Numbered from the stretch's first letter, positions 54,589 to 63,219 are shown. The stretch: DNA of 64,000 nt from Gallionella sp. (GCA_028714895.1 JAQTLM010000002.1:62001-126000); one strand, 5' to 3'. The notes: generated by a model not told the origin, from the sequence alone. Numbers and translations: made by a program.

Positions 54589-55260
54589 GTGAGTCAACTA
54601 TTGCTTGACATCGCTCCTGATAGCCAGCCGACCCTCGATAATTTTGTCGCGGGGCACAACCTCGAATTGCTTTCTGCGCTGCGCCACGCGCTGGCGGGCA
54701 GCAGCAGCGAGCGGTGTTTTTATTTATGGGGCGAGGCAGGCAGCGGCAGAAGCCATTTGCTGCAAGCCTGTGTGCGTGCCGCACTGGACACGCAGCGCAG
54801 CGCAATCTATGCGCAGGGCAGCGTGCCGCAGCCTGCCGAGGTGGTGGCGGTGGATGATGTCGAGCAATTCGATGATGCCGCGCAAATCGGATTGTTCGAT
54901 CTCTACAACCAAATGCGCGACAGCGGCGGCATGTTGCTGGTCAGCGGCACGCAATCGCCGCTGCATCTGGCGCTGCGCGACGACTTGCGTACCCGCCTCG
55001 GGTGGGGTTTGGTGTATCAGGTGTATGGGCTGAGCGACGAAGAAAAAAAACAGGCGCTGATACAGCATGCACAGTCGCGCGGCTTCGCGCTGCCGCCGGA
55101 AGTCACGCAATATTTATTGCGCCACGGACGCCGCGACCTGCCCAGCCTGATGGCGGCGCTGGATGCGCTGGACGCGCATTCGCTGCGCCTGCACCGCGCG
55201 CCGTCGGTGCCGCTGCTGAAAGAAATCCTGCAACATGAACTGGAATTGAAAGGCGCATAA
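54589..55260 (+). CDS. hda: DnaA regulatory inactivator Hda
   Basis: A 223-residue AAA+ protein that, with the beta clamp, stimulates ATP hydrolysis by DnaA and stops re-initiation. The start is GTG 54589. The N-terminal clamp-binding motif QLLLDI is present. The phosphate loop is GEAGSGRSHL (Arg where classical Walker A has Lys, as in Hda proteins), Walker B is VVAVDDVEQF, and sensor regions follow. Confidence 0.92.
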   Translation: MSQLLLDIAPDSQPTLDNFVAGHNLELLSALRHALAGSSSERCFYLWGEAGSGRSHLLQACVRAALDTQRSAIYAQGSVPQPAEVVAVDDVEQFDDAAQIGLFDLYNQMRDSGGMLLVSGTQSPLHLALRDDLRTRLGWGLVYQVYGLSDEEKKQALIQHAQSRGFALPPEVTQYLLRHGRRDLPSLMAALDALDAHSLRLHRAPSVPLLKEILQHELELKGA

Positions 55261-55276
55261 AGTGAATTTAGTGAAC

Positions 55277-55363
55277 GTAGCCCGGATGGAATGTAATGTA
55301 ATCCGGGAGATTCCTGTGGACATGCCCTGCTCCCCGGATTCCGCTTCGCTGCATCCGGGCTAC
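55277..55363. repeat. GTAGCCCGGAT palindromic repeat, copy 2
   Basis: GTAGCCCGGATGGAATGTAA ... CGCTGCATCCGGGCTAC with CCGGGAG/CTCCCCGG inside, related to 10693-10779. It lies between hda and the HAD phosphatase gene. Confidence 0.8.
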
Positions 55364-55401
55364 GTGCTCAAGAAAATCTTGCAACGAGTATTGGAGTTGA
55401 A

Positions 55402-56064
55402 GTGAATCTAGCCTTATTTGACCTGGACCACACCCTGCTGAACGGCGACAGTGATTTCGAGTGGTCGCAATTCCTGATCCGCATCGGCGTACTCGACCGC
55501 GAATTATTCGAAGCCAAAAACCTCACCTTCTACGAACATTACAAGGCCGGGACGCTGGACATCCATGAGTTCCTGGATTTTCAATTGAAGCCGCTGTCGC
55601 GCCATTCCCGCAAGACGCTGGATGCCTGGCACCAGCAATTCATGCGCGAAAGCGTGCTGCCGATGATCACCCCGCAGTCGCGCGATCTGGTGCAACGCCA
55701 TCGTGCGGCGGGCGACATATGCGTCATCATCACCGCCACCAACAGTTTCGTCACCGCGCCGATCGCGCGCGAATTCGGCGTCGAGCACCTGATCGCCACC
55801 GAGCCTGAGCACAGGGACGGCGAATTTACCGGGAATGTGGCGGATGTGCCGTGCTTCCGCGAAGGCAAGATCACCCGTCTGGAAAATTGGCTGGCTGAAC
55901 GCGGCTGGACGCTGGACAGCTTTGCCGACAGCACGTTCTACAGCGATTCGCTGAACGACCTGCCGCTGCTGTGCAAAGTGCAACACCCGGTCGCGGCCAA
56001 TCCCGATGAAACGTTGCGTGCCCATGCCGAGCAGCACGGCTGGCGCATCATCAGCCTGCGCTAG
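55402..56064 (+). CDS. HAD-IB family phosphatase (SerB-like)
   Basis: A 220-residue cytosolic phosphatase. Motif I is LFDLDHTLLNGDSD (DxDxT), motif II Thr is in VIITATN, and motif IV is FYSDSLNDLPLL. The HAD-IB group includes phosphoserine and histidinol-phosphate phosphatases and PlsC-linked enzymes. The substrate here cannot be fixed, and the protein lacks the ACT domain of classical SerB. The start is GTG 55402 after GGAG. Confidence 0.88.
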   Translation: MNLALFDLDHTLLNGDSDFEWSQFLIRIGVLDRELFEAKNLTFYEHYKAGTLDIHEFLDFQLKPLSRHSRKTLDAWHQQFMRESVLPMITPQSRDLVQRHRAAGDICVIITATNSFVTAPIAREFGVEHLIATEPEHRDGEFTGNVADVPCFREGKITRLENWLAERGWTLDSFADSTFYSDSLNDLPLLCKVQHPVAANPDETLRAHAEQHGWRIISLR

Positions 56065-56086
56065 ACCAAGCTTGCCGGTGATCATT

Positions 56087-56314
56087 GTGAAAGCAACGAT
56101 CGAACTCTACGGCACCTCGTGCTGCCACCTGTGCGAGGAGGCAGAAACAGTCCTTCGCGAGGCAGGGGTTGTTGCGGAGCATATCGACATCGCCGACGAC
56201 GACGGCTTGCTCGAAAAATACGGCGTGCGCATCCCGGTATTGCGGCGTATCGACAATGGTGCGGAACTCGGCTGGCCGTTCGATGTTAGGGCAGTGGTGC
56301 AGTTTCTGGCGTGA
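56087..56314 (+). CDS. Glutaredoxin-like DUF836 family protein
   Basis: A 75-residue thioredoxin-fold protein: IELYGTSCCHLCEEAE with a CxxC (CHLC) redox pair at about 12-15 and a cis-Pro block GVRIPVLRR. The start is the GTG at 56087; another GTG three codons upstream is possible. It follows the HAD phosphatase gene by 22 bases and is probably co-transcribed. The natural partner is unknown. Confidence 0.82.
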   Translation: MKATIELYGTSCCHLCEEAETVLREAGVVAEHIDIADDDGLLEKYGVRIPVLRRIDNGAELGWPFDVRAVVQFLA

Positions 56315-56425
56315 GGCTGCGGTAGCAACCATACGGCGCAATGCCCGTTGGTTATTGCGCAAACTGACCCTTCGACTTTGCTCATGATTAAAGGTTTTGT
56401 CGAAGGGTTAACAGTGCCCATTGAG

Positions 56426-56638
56426 TTATCGTTCTTGGCCTGTGCCCTTCTTGCGACTTTTTTCAGCATCTAATTTCTTCTTAGTTTCTAAGCTTAATAA
56501 CTCGCCAATCGCTTCATCTATACTGTTGCAACGCTTGCTGACTTTTTTCCCGGTCTCGTCAACAACGTAAAAATCAGACGGTGGAACGTGGTTGCCGCCT
56601 TCGTCAACTTTCTGAATTTCAAGAATGTGGTGCGACAT
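56426..56638 (-). CDS. Small charged hypothetical protein
   Basis: A 70-residue, Lys/Glu-rich cytosolic protein starting MSHHILEIQKVDEGGNHVPP. AGGGA about 9 bases before the ATG is a plausible ribosome-binding site. No family is recognised. The DNA is AT-richer than its neighbours, like the rest of the 56.4-58.2 kb patch, so it may be acquired. Confidence 0.5.
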   Translation of the reverse strand: MSHHILEIQKVDEGGNHVPPSDFYVVDETGKKVSKRCNSIDEAIGELLSLETKKKLDAEKSRKKGTGQER

Positions 56639-56771
56639 TGTTCTTTCCCTTAACTATGGTTTCGCTTCACGCGAATTGGTTAATCATTGAGATTGATGTA
56701 GCGTACCTTGCCAGCATCTTTCGCCGTATTCTGATTACTGTTTGGCTTCTTTTTTTGAATATGTTGATGCT

Positions 56772-57455
56772 TTAACACAGAGGTGGCGGATTGCTTCCCG
56801 CTACTAGCATGATTCGTGTGCAGAGTATCATTTTTTCTGGCGGAGCAGACACCGGGGGCGGCTCTAAAACTACTTTTGCCGGAGCTGGCGCGGCGACAGG
56901 CAAAGGTGAATCTGATTTTGTCGGCAAACTTTTTATGGGCACAACGCTTTTCTGTTCTGCAAACTCCGATAAGCTTTTTTTCGATGTACTAACGAAAAGT
57001 ATGCTGCCAAAAATTGCCGCTGCCGTCATCAACCCGGCGAGAATTCCTGCTTTACGGGATATTGAAGCCAAGCCGCTCGACATTGTTACATCATCAGAAA
57101 TCGCCTGTTGCTCGCCGACCTTTACACCCAAGATGATCGCGGCCAGATGAAGTGCAGTGGGTATCAGCGGAATCATGCTCAATCCCGGTGTCAGATCGAA
57201 TACCGCAGCCAGAAAAGGAAAAGCCGGGAGGTATTTCTTGCCGATGAAATCCCCACGCATCCACGTCATCAAAATCAACATCACCAGGCACCAGGCGTGC
57301 GCCCACCATTGCGGCGTCATCCCGTGACCGATGGCGGCTCCCACCGCATTCAGCACCGCCGAATTGGAACCCAGCCAAGGCAATAAATAGGTCGGGATCA
57401 TCAGAATCACATAGCCGATGACGAAAACGAGGGTGTTGCGGAATAATGAGGACAT
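56772..57455 (-). CDS. Integral membrane protein of unknown function
   Basis: About 227 residues; start ATG 57455 (MSSLFRNTL). Four or five hydrophobic segments: LVFVIGYVILMIPTYLLP, AHAWCLVMLILMTWM, AAVFDLTPGLSMIPLIPTA and GILAGLMTAAAIFGSILFV. A Pro/Ala-rich C-terminal tail outside the membrane (SPLPVAAPAPAKVVLEPPPV) ends with two Cys. No family is recognised. It lies 34 bases after the lipoprotein-related gene on the same strand and is probably co-transcribed with it. Confidence 0.65.
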   Translation of the reverse strand: MSSLFRNTLVFVIGYVILMIPTYLLPWLGSNSAVLNAVGAAIGHGMTPQWWAHAWCLVMLILMTWMRGDFIGKKYLPAFPFLAAVFDLTPGLSMIPLIPTALHLAAIILGVKVGEQQAISDDVTMSSGLASISRKAGILAGLMTAAAIFGSILFVSTSKKSLSEFAEQKSVVPIKSLPTKSDSPLPVAAPAPAKVVLEPPPVSAPPEKMILCTRIMLVAGSNPPPLC

Positions 57456-57489
57456 GGTTATTTTGAATTGAGCCGGTTGGTTTACGGGC

Positions 57490-57807
57490 TTAATTGGTGC
57501 GATTAAACCCAGCAATTTTCCATGAGCCGTCATCCATCTTTTTGAACTGATATGCGAAATTGACGGTTTCACCGCTATCGTCGGCAAAATAAACAGCACG
57601 GAATTGCAGGGCATTCAGTGCGGGCATGACCCATTGATCGATAGCGCTCACGCTGACGCATTTATTTCGATCATGATATTTCATGAAGTTAGTGTGATTT
57701 GGGAAGCGCTCACCCCCGGTATACACTGCCATGTCCTCACCAGGAACAGCATAAGCATTCATCTGCCGCAGAGATGCGGCGTCTTTTACGCATTGATGAA
57801 TCGACAT
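57490..57807 (-). CDS. C-terminal half of a probable frameshifted lipoprotein
   Basis: A 105-residue frame without a signal peptide, starting MSIHQCVKDAASLRQMNAYA. It overlaps the end of the upstream lipoprotein frame by 22 bases in another frame and has no ribosome-binding site of its own. The content (CVKDAASL, RAVYFADDSGETVNFAYQFK) looks like a secreted domain that belongs to the lipoprotein before it. One added base near 57808 would join both into a protein of about 190 residues. Confidence 0.55.
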   Translation of the reverse strand: MSIHQCVKDAASLRQMNAYAVPGEDMAVYTGGERFPNHTNFMKYHDRNKCVSVSAIDQWVMPALNALQFRAVYFADDSGETVNFAYQFKKMDDGSWKIAGFNRTN

Positions 57808-58085
57808 ATCTTCTTGATGGTTGGTAGCGCTCCATCTATTGCCGCCGCCACACGCTTGTCATTGGGGATAATCAGCTGTGCCGTTTTGCGCTGACTCTCT
57901 TCTGGCTGCGCGGCCATCGCAACGCCACCGGCTTGCGCTTTACCCGGTTGTGAACCGCCCCCGCCCGCCAACGCCGCATTGAGGTTGGCAAGATCCTGGT
58001 TTAGTTTCGCCAAGTCTTGCGCGCATCCTGACAAACCAAAAGTCAAACCGACGATAACTGCGCAAATCTTTAACCGAGATTCCAT
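57786..58085 (-). CDS. N-terminal half of a probable frameshifted lipoprotein
   Basis: A 99-residue frame with a lipoprotein signal peptide: hydrophobic core AVIVGLTFGLSGC, lipobox LSGC at about residue 18-21. A helical LAKLNQDLANLNAAL segment and a Gly-rich linker follow. It stops at a TAA after KKICRFINA, just where the next frame begins. It may be a true short lipoprotein, but the overlap with a leaderless frame on the same strand suggests one broken gene. Confidence 0.6.
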   Translation of the reverse strand: MESRLKICAVIVGLTFGLSGCAQDLAKLNQDLANLNAALAGGGGSQPGKAQAGGVAMAAQPEESQRKTAQLIIPNDKRVAAAIDGALPTIKKICRFINA

Positions 58086-58226
58086 TTATTGCTCCCCTTA
58101 TTAACGATTAATGAGTCGAATGTGCGTTTGTAATTTTTACAGCTACCAAAAGTAACAGACTGCAAACCACAAGTCACGTTTATTTAGCGAACTGATAAGC
58201 AACGCTTAGCTTGTTAGCTTTCAAAC

Positions 58227-58619
58227 ATGGAAGCTATCAAAGAGCGGGAACAGTTCAGCAAACGGCTGAAAGAGGCATTGAAACGTGCCGGTGAGGCGAG
58301 CGATAGCCCGGCTGCATTGGCGCGCGCGTTCAACCGGCGCTATCCCGGCAAGCCGGTATCTGACTACGCGGCGCGCAAGTGGTTGCTGGGTGAAGCGATA
58401 CCCAGTCAGGATAAGCTGCGCGTACTGGCACAATGGCTGGGCGTGGCAAACGATTGGCTGCGTTTTGGGGAGGGCGCGAAACCTGGCAAGCATGTGATTC
58501 GCGACGAATCAACCGTGCCGGATTACGAGTTGATGCGCGCTATCGCCACTTTGTCGGAAGATCATCAGACGGTGGTGCGAGAGTTGGTAGCGGCGTTGCG
58601 GCGCGCGGAGAAGCAGTAG
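58227..58619 (+). CDS. Helix-turn-helix (XRE-like) transcriptional regulator
   Basis: A 130-residue DNA-binding protein. Residues about 8-75 (FSKRLKEALKRAGEASDSPA, then ARKWLLGEAIPSQDKLRVLA) follow the Cro/CI-type helix-turn-helix seen in phage-like repressors. The C-terminal about 35 residues form helices, probably for dimerisation. It is transcribed away from the lipoprotein gene and converges with the toxin gene. A phage or mobile origin is possible, but no phage genes are near. Confidence 0.8.
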   Translation: MEAIKEREQFSKRLKEALKRAGEASDSPAALARAFNRRYPGKPVSDYAARKWLLGEAIPSQDKLRVLAQWLGVANDWLRFGEGAKPGKHVIRDESTVPDYELMRAIATLSEDHQTVVRELVAALRRAEKQ

Positions 58620-58633
58620 CCGGGCGGTATAAA

Positions 58634-58909
58634 TCAGCGTTTGAGGTTGCGGTAGAAGTTCTCATGCGTCCCCACCAGTAGCAGCACGCGGGTTGACGGA
58701 TTGTATTCGTAGGCCAACAGAAACAGTTGGTTCACGCAGTCGAATTTGTGAACATAAACACCGGCGAGGTCACCTTTCTTCGCTTCACCGATGGCCGGAT
58801 CGCGAACAATGTCCGCTACGGCCTGATCGACAGCGTCTTTCTGGTTGTTATGCAGCTTTTTATAGGCACGCAGAAATGCGTTGGTTTGCTGAACGTGGAT
58901 ATCAGCCAC
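58634..58909 (-). CDS. RelE/ParE-family toxin
   Basis: A 91-residue toxin fold: FLRAYKKLHNNQKDAVDQAV helices, then the beta sheet with LAGVYVHKFDCVNQLFLLAYEY and the end VGTHENFYRNLKR (RelE/ParE pattern). The target (ribosome-bound mRNA or gyrase) cannot be decided. It follows the antitoxin on the same strand with an 8-base overlap. Confidence 0.85.
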   Translation of the reverse strand: MADIHVQQTNAFLRAYKKLHNNQKDAVDQAVADIVRDPAIGEAKKGDLAGVYVHKFDCVNQLFLLAYEYNPSTRVLLLVGTHENFYRNLKR

Positions 58910-59129
58910 GGAATTGCCCTGGCACGAAAGTGCTGAGCTGTTTGCGATCTTCCTGTCGGGCGATCATGAGTTCACGGACGAATTCAACGGGCAAGTCGGG
59001 ATTGTCCAGCGCAGCCTTGCCGACCTTCGCCCAGAACTCAAGCTGGCCCGCGATGGTGCGGCACTCGCCCTTTGAAGCACTTTTCGCTTGTTCGTACAGT
59101 TCGTCATCAATGCGGACAGGCATGCTCAT
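58902..59129 (-). CDS. ParD-like antitoxin
   Basis: A 75-residue protein of the ParD-like antitoxin family: MPVRIDDELYEQAKSASKGE forms the DNA-binding part and RTIAGQLEFWAKVGKAALD the following helices, with a C-terminal tail that would wrap the toxin. The ribosome-binding site AGGAG precedes the ATG at 59129. A 20-bp perfect palindrome immediately upstream is a likely operator for autoregulation by the toxin-antitoxin complex. Confidence 0.85.
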   Translation of the reverse strand: MSMPVRIDDELYEQAKSASKGECRTIAGQLEFWAKVGKAALDNPDLPVEFVRELMIARQEDRKQLSTFVPGQFRG

Positions 59130-59142
59130 GGTTTATCTCCTA

Positions 59143-59162
59143 TTTACTACAATTGTAGTAAA
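59143..59162. promoter_or_regulatory. Perfect 20-bp palindrome, probable operator of the toxin-antitoxin pair
   Basis: TTTACTACAATTGTAGTAAA is identical to its reverse complement. It lies 14 bases upstream of the antitoxin start codon, between it and any promoter, as expected for an autoregulated operator. Confidence 0.7.
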
Positions 59163-59240
59163 TGGTAGCCGAGCCGGATTAAGAAAGCAAACTTCAGCTA
59201 ATCGGAGACCATTTGCATTGCCTTGGTTTATTGATGCCCA

Positions 59241-59636
59241 TCACGTTTCTTTCTTGAATTTTTCGATGACGCGCCGGTCGCGCTTGGTCGGTCTGCCTTT
59301 GAAACGGAACGGCGGCGGCTGTTCCTTGAGCAGGGCGGCAATCGCGAGCCGGCGCTGACGGCTTTCCTCTGTCTCGCGATACAGCTTTTGCGCCTCGGTG
59401 GCCGAGCCGCGTTTACCCGACAGTGCCAGCACCTCGACCACGAATTGAAGCTGCCCGATGCGGATGTCCAGCATGTCGCCCGGCGCAACCGCCTTGGCGG
59501 GTTTGACGCGCGCTTCATTGAGCAGCACCTTGCCGCACTCGATCGCAGCCGTTGCCAGGGAGCGCGTCTTAAAGAAGCGCGCGGCCCATAGCCACTTGTC
59601 GATGCGGAATCTTTCGCTGTCGTCTTTGTTATCCAT
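59241..59636 (-). CDS. hslR: Heat-shock protein 15 (S4-domain RNA-binding protein)
   Basis: A 131-residue protein that rescues stalled 50S-nascent chain complexes. The S4 domain (about 10-70: RIDKWLWAARFFKTRSLATA, ECGKVLLNEARVKPAKAVAPGD) is followed by a basic helical tail (RFKGRPTKRDRRVIEKFKK). Single gene; start ATG 59636. Confidence 0.92.
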   Translation of the reverse strand: MDNKDDSERFRIDKWLWAARFFKTRSLATAAIECGKVLLNEARVKPAKAVAPGDMLDIRIGQLQFVVEVLALSGKRGSATEAQKLYRETEESRQRRLAIAALLKEQPPPFRFKGRPTKRDRRVIEKFKKET

Positions 59637-59658
59637 GGTTATGCGCGCCAGGAGGGTT

Positions 59659-60486
59659 TTACATGCGCCAGATCAGCAGGGTGGAGCGGTGCAGGTCGTT
59701 CACTTGTATTTTCTGTTGCGGTGCCTGATCCGGCACGGTGAAGGTGCTGCTGATGAATAATGTACCGGGGCGCATCTCGGCGCGCGCCTTGCGCCACAGC
59801 CGTTCCATCGGCACGGGCGAGAGGTAGGCGAACACCACGTCGTATTGTGCCAGGTCGCAAATCCCCAGACTGTCATCCCAAATACTGCCCCATTGCACGT
59901 TGCAGTTGCGATAGCCGCCCAGCTTGATGCGCAGACAACTCCACAAAAACGGCAATGGGGCGGATTCCACGCCGGCGTATTGCCCGTCAGGCCGGGCATC
60001 GGCGAGGTGCGTCAGCACGCCGCCCAGGCCGGAGCCGAGGTCGATGAAGCGGAAGTTTGTGCCGGGCTGCGGCAGAAAACCTTCCAGCGCGCGCCATACC
60101 TTATGGCTGGAAAGGTACAGCGGCACCTGGGTGCGGAAGGTGCTCCAGTACACGACCAGCAGGATGAGGAACGCGGCGAGAAAAAAATTGGGCGGGATGT
60201 CCAACGCGAGCGCCAATACCAGCGCGGGGGCGAACAACAATTGAATCGGCAGCCACCAGCCTGCCAGTCCGACAAGGCGGCTGAAGGTCATGGCGAGCAG
60301 GCCGCACAGCAACGCGAAGACGAGCGGATGAGGCTGCAGGCCGGACAGGCGGGCGCTGAGCAGGGTCAGCGCGAATGCCGCGAATTGCAGCAGCAGTGCG
60401 ATGACGGAAGGCGGGAGTTTCTTGAACAGTGCGAGCAAGTTAGCGTACAAGCGCTGCTTCGACTTCAAGCCGCTTGACCTTACCAA
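59659..60486 (-). CDS. Membrane-anchored class I SAM methyltransferase
   Basis: About 259-275 residues. The N-terminal half holds three or four hydrophobic helices (VIALLLQFAAFALTLLSARL, LVFALLCGLLAM, LFAPALVLALALDIPPNFFL). The C-terminal half is a Rossmann methyltransferase with the SAM motif FIDLGSGLGGVLTHLA (about 150). No ATG is available near the 5' end. TTG codons at 60486, 60468, 60450 or 60438 are possible, and the longest overlaps the end of the DJ-1 gene by 47 bases. The substrate is unknown; the fusion suggests a lipid or membrane-protein target. Confidence 0.72.
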   Translation of the reverse strand: MVRSSGLKSKQRLYANLLALFKKLPPSVIALLLQFAAFALTLLSARLSGLQPHPLVFALLCGLLAMTFSRLVGLAGWWLPIQLLFAPALVLALALDIPPNFFLAAFLILLVVYWSTFRTQVPLYLSSHKVWRALEGFLPQPGTNFRFIDLGSGLGGVLTHLADARPDGQYAGVESAPLPFLWSCLRIKLGGYRNCNVQWGSIWDDSLGICDLAQYDVVFAYLSPVPMERLWRKARAEMRPGTLFISSTFTVPDQAPQQKIQVNDLHRSTLLIWRM

Positions 60487-60982
60487 CCAGCCGTTCCACC
60501 AGCGTCAGCGCGAAATCCATTGCCGTGCCGGGCCCGCGCGAGGTGATGATCTTGCCGTCTTCCACGATGGCAGCGGCTTGCAAATCCACCTTGGGAAAGC
60601 CATCCAGGCAGGTCGGATAACAGGTGGCCTTGCGTCCGTCCAGCAATCCGGCGGCGGCGAGCACAGAGGGCGCGGCGCAGATCGCGGCAAGGTATTTCCC
60701 CTGTTGCGCCATTTGCCGCAGCAACGCGGTGAGGCGCTTGTCGGCCTTGAGGTTGTCGGTGCCGGGTTGGCCGCCGGGCAGCACGATCATGTCGAAATCC
60801 TGATGCTGTGCGAGATCCAGCGTGGTGTCCGCCAGCAGCATCATGCTGCGGCTGGCCAGCACCGGCAGGTCATCCAGCCCCGCGCTGGTTACCTTGATGC
60901 CGGCGCGGCGCAGGATGTCGATGACCGTGACGGCTTCAATTTCTTCGCAACCTTGTGCGAGCATGACGAGAACTTTGCGCAT
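60440..60982 (-). CDS. DJ-1/PfpI family protein (YajL-like)
   Basis: A 180-residue cytosolic protein. GCEEIEAVTVIDILRRAG has the conserved Glu, MIVLPGGQPG follows, and the nucleophile-elbow Cys lies in AAICAAPSVL (about 106). The DJ-1 family protects proteins and nucleotides from glyoxals or acts as a chaperone. It is the first gene of a pair with the methyltransferase. Confidence 0.9.
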   Translation of the reverse strand: MRKVLVMLAQGCEEIEAVTVIDILRRAGIKVTSAGLDDLPVLASRSMMLLADTTLDLAQHQDFDMIVLPGGQPGTDNLKADKRLTALLRQMAQQGKYLAAICAAPSVLAAAGLLDGRKATCYPTCLDGFPKVDLQAAAIVEDGKIITSRGPGTAMDFALTLVERLVGKVKRLEVEAALVR

Positions 60983-61078
60983 GATTCTCCTCCGGTATGA
61001 GCATCACTTGATCCGTTCGTGCTGACCCTTCGGCTTTGCTCAGGACTAAAGGCATTGTCGAAGCATGAACGGCTGAAA

Positions 61079-61567
61079 TCAGTCCCTGAAATTCTGGTAC
61101 TGCAACGGGAAATCGGTGATCGATTTTTTGATGAAGGCGATTGCGTCTTGCAGGTCGTCACGGTTCTTTCCGGTGATCCGCACGGTGTCCCCCTGGATGC
61201 TGGCCTGCACCTTCATCTTGCTGTCCTTGATCAGCCTGACGATTTTTTTCGCCAGTTCGATCTCCACACCGACCTTCACTTCACAACCGCGCTTGACCTT
61301 GTTGCCGCTGACCTTTTCGATCTTGTCGCTGATCTCCAGACACTTGATGTCCACGCCGCGCTTGGTCAGCTTGCCGTTCAAAATGTCCTGCACCTGGTCG
61401 AGCTGGAACTCGTTGTCGGCCCACACGGTGAGCTTGAGTTCGGCCTGTTCGACGCGCGCATCCGAGCCCTTGAAGTCGAAGCGGGTGCCGACTTCCTTGT
61501 TGGTCTGCTCGATCGCATTTTTGACTTCGGTCTTGTCTACTTCTGAAACGATGTCGAAGGTTGGCAT
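61079..61567 (-). CDS. yajQ: YajQ family nucleotide-binding protein
   Basis: A 162-residue protein with two ferredoxin-like RNA/nucleotide-binding folds (DUF520): [33 protein letters not shown] and the end [20 protein letters not shown]. Some YajQ homologues are c-di-GMP receptors. Single gene; start ATG 61567. Confidence 0.95.
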   Translation of the reverse strand: MPTFDIVSEVDKTEVKNAIEQTNKEVGTRFDFKGSDARVEQAELKLTVWADNEFQLDQVQDILNGKLTKRGVDIKCLEISDKIEKVSGNKVKRGCEVKVGVEIELAKKIVRLIKDSKMKVQASIQGDTVRITGKNRDDLQDAIAFIKKSITDFPLQYQNFRD

Positions 61568-61589
61568 GGTTGCTCCTTGTTGATTGCTC

Positions 61590-61635
61590 GTAGGTCGGGT
61601 TTTAACCCGATATGTCGGGCTAAAGCCCGACCTAC
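61590..61635. repeat. GTAGGTCGGG palindromic repeat, copy 3
   Basis: GTAGGTCGGGTTTTAACCCG ... CGGGCTAAAGCCCGACCTAC. It lies between yajQ and ppnP. Related copies are at 40768 and 54500. Confidence 0.85.
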
Positions 61636-61645
61636 ATCCATTTGT

Positions 61646-61960
61646 TTAACCAAAACTGCAAACGTAATCCACCGCTTCATTCGCTTCGATCACAAAGCGG
61701 CTATTGGCGGCGACGGAGAACTTGCTGCCCGCAGCATAGGTCTTGAACTCCGGCTCGTCGCCGATTTTTACGCGGCAGGTGCCGGAGGTGATTTCCATCA
61801 GTTCCGGTGTGCTGACATTGAAGGTCAGCGTGCTGGGCAGAATCACACCCACAGTCTTGCGGGTGCCGTCCGGGAAAAACACCGAGTGCGACACGCACTT
61901 GCCATCGAAGAATACGTTGGCTTTTTTGCCAACCGAGACGTTGTCGAATTTGTCAGACAT
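61646..61960 (-). CDS. ppnP: Pyrimidine/purine nucleoside phosphorylase PpnP
   Basis: A 104-residue cupin-fold enzyme (YaiE/DUF1255) that splits nucleosides with phosphate. The length and blocks [34 protein letters not shown] and [15 protein letters not shown] match. Start ATG 61960; it follows argG with a 15-bp gap on the same strand. Confidence 0.94.
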   Translation of the reverse strand: MSDKFDNVSVGKKANVFFDGKCVSHSVFFPDGTRKTVGVILPSTLTFNVSTPELMEITSGTCRVKIGDEPEFKTYAAGSKFSVAANSRFVIEANEAVDYVCSFG

Positions 61961-61975
61961 TACTATTTCCCCTGT

Positions 61976-63202
61976 TTATTTTTTCTTGTGCAGATTGGCG
62001 GCGATGCGCAGGCGCAGCGCGTTCAGCTTGATGAAGCCCGCCGCGTCTTTCTGGTCGTAAGCGCCCTTGTCGTCCTCGAAGGTGGCGATGGTCGGGTCGA
62101 ACAGCGAGTCGGTCTTGGAGTCGCGCCCGACGACGATCACGTTGCCCTTGTATAGCTTGACGCGCACCCAGCCGTTGACGCTCTGCTGGGTGTGGTCGAT
62201 CAGCGTCTGCAATGCGCGGCGTTCCGGCGACCACCAGTAGCCGTTATAGATCATGCTGGCGTAGCGTGGCATCAGGTCGTCTTTCAGGTGCGCGACCTCG
62301 CGGTCCAGCGTGATCGACTCGATGGCGCGGTGCGCCTTGAGCATGATCGTGCCGCCGGGAGTCTCGTAGCAGCCGCGCGACTTCATGCCGACGTAGCGGT
62401 TCTCCACCAGGTCGAGGCGGCCGATGCCGTGCTTGCCGCCTAGAGTGTTCAGATTGCGCAATACCTGTGCGGGCGTCATTGGGTTGCCGTTCAGCGCCAC
62501 GATGTCGCCGTTGGCGAATGCTATGTCCAGGTATTCGGCGGCATCCGGCGCCTTTTCCGGCGATACGGTCCAGCGCCACATGCTTTCCTCGGCTTCGGCG
62601 GAAGGGTCTTCCAGATGGCGACCTTCGAAAGAAATGTGCAGCAGGTTCGCATCCATCGAGTAGGGTGAGCCGCCCTGTTTGTGTTTCATGTCGATGGGGA
62701 TGCCGGCGTTTTCGGCGTAAGCCATCAGCTTCTCGCGGCTCAACAGATCCCATTCGCGCCACGGCGCGATGACCTTGATGTTCGGGTTCAGCGCGTAAGC
62801 GCCCAGCTCGAAACGCACCTGGTCGTTGCCCTTGCCGGTTGCGCCGTGCGCGATGGCCTGCGCGCCGGTCATGGCGGCGATTTCGATCAGGCGCTTGGCG
62901 ATCAGCGGACGCGCGATGGATGTGCCGAGCAGATATTCGCCTTCATACACGGTGTTGGCGCGGAACATCGGGAATACGAAATCGCGCACGAATTCTTCGC
63001 GCATATCGTCGATGAAAATATTTTCCGGCTTGATGCCCATTTTCAGGGCCTTGGCGCGCGCCGGCTCCAGCTCCTCACCCTGGCCGATGTCGGCGGTGAA
63101 GGTGACCACTTCGCATTGGTAGGTGTCTTGCAGCCATTTCAGGATGACCGAGGTATCGAGTCCGCCGGAATAGGCGAGGACGGCTTTTTTGATGTCGCTC
63201 AT
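61976..63202 (-). CDS. argG: Argininosuccinate synthase
   Basis: Joins citrulline and aspartate with ATP in arginine synthesis; 408 residues. The ATP loop [16 protein letters not shown] and [16 protein letters not shown] are present, as are [20 protein letters not shown] and [20 protein letters not shown]. The start is ATG 63202 (MSDIKKAV). It lies downstream of argF with a palindromic repeat in the gap and upstream of ppnP. Confidence 0.96.
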   Translation of the reverse strand: MSDIKKAVLAYSGGLDTSVILKWLQDTYQCEVVTFTADIGQGEELEPARAKALKMGIKPENIFIDDMREEFVRDFVFPMFRANTVYEGEYLLGTSIARPLIAKRLIEIAAMTGAQAIAHGATGKGNDQVRFELGAYALNPNIKVIAPWREWDLLSREKLMAYAENAGIPIDMKHKQGGSPYSMDANLLHISFEGRHLEDPSAEAEESMWRWTVSPEKAPDAAEYLDIAFANGDIVALNGNPMTPAQVLRNLNTLGGKHGIGRLDLVENRYVGMKSRGCYETPGGTIMLKAHRAIESITLDREVAHLKDDLMPRYASMIYNGYWWSPERRALQTLIDHTQQSVNGWVRVKLYKGNVIVVGRDSKTDSLFDPTIATFEDDKGAYDQKDAAGFIKLNALRLRIAANLHKKK

Positions 63203-63219
63203 TTTAATTCTTCCCACTT

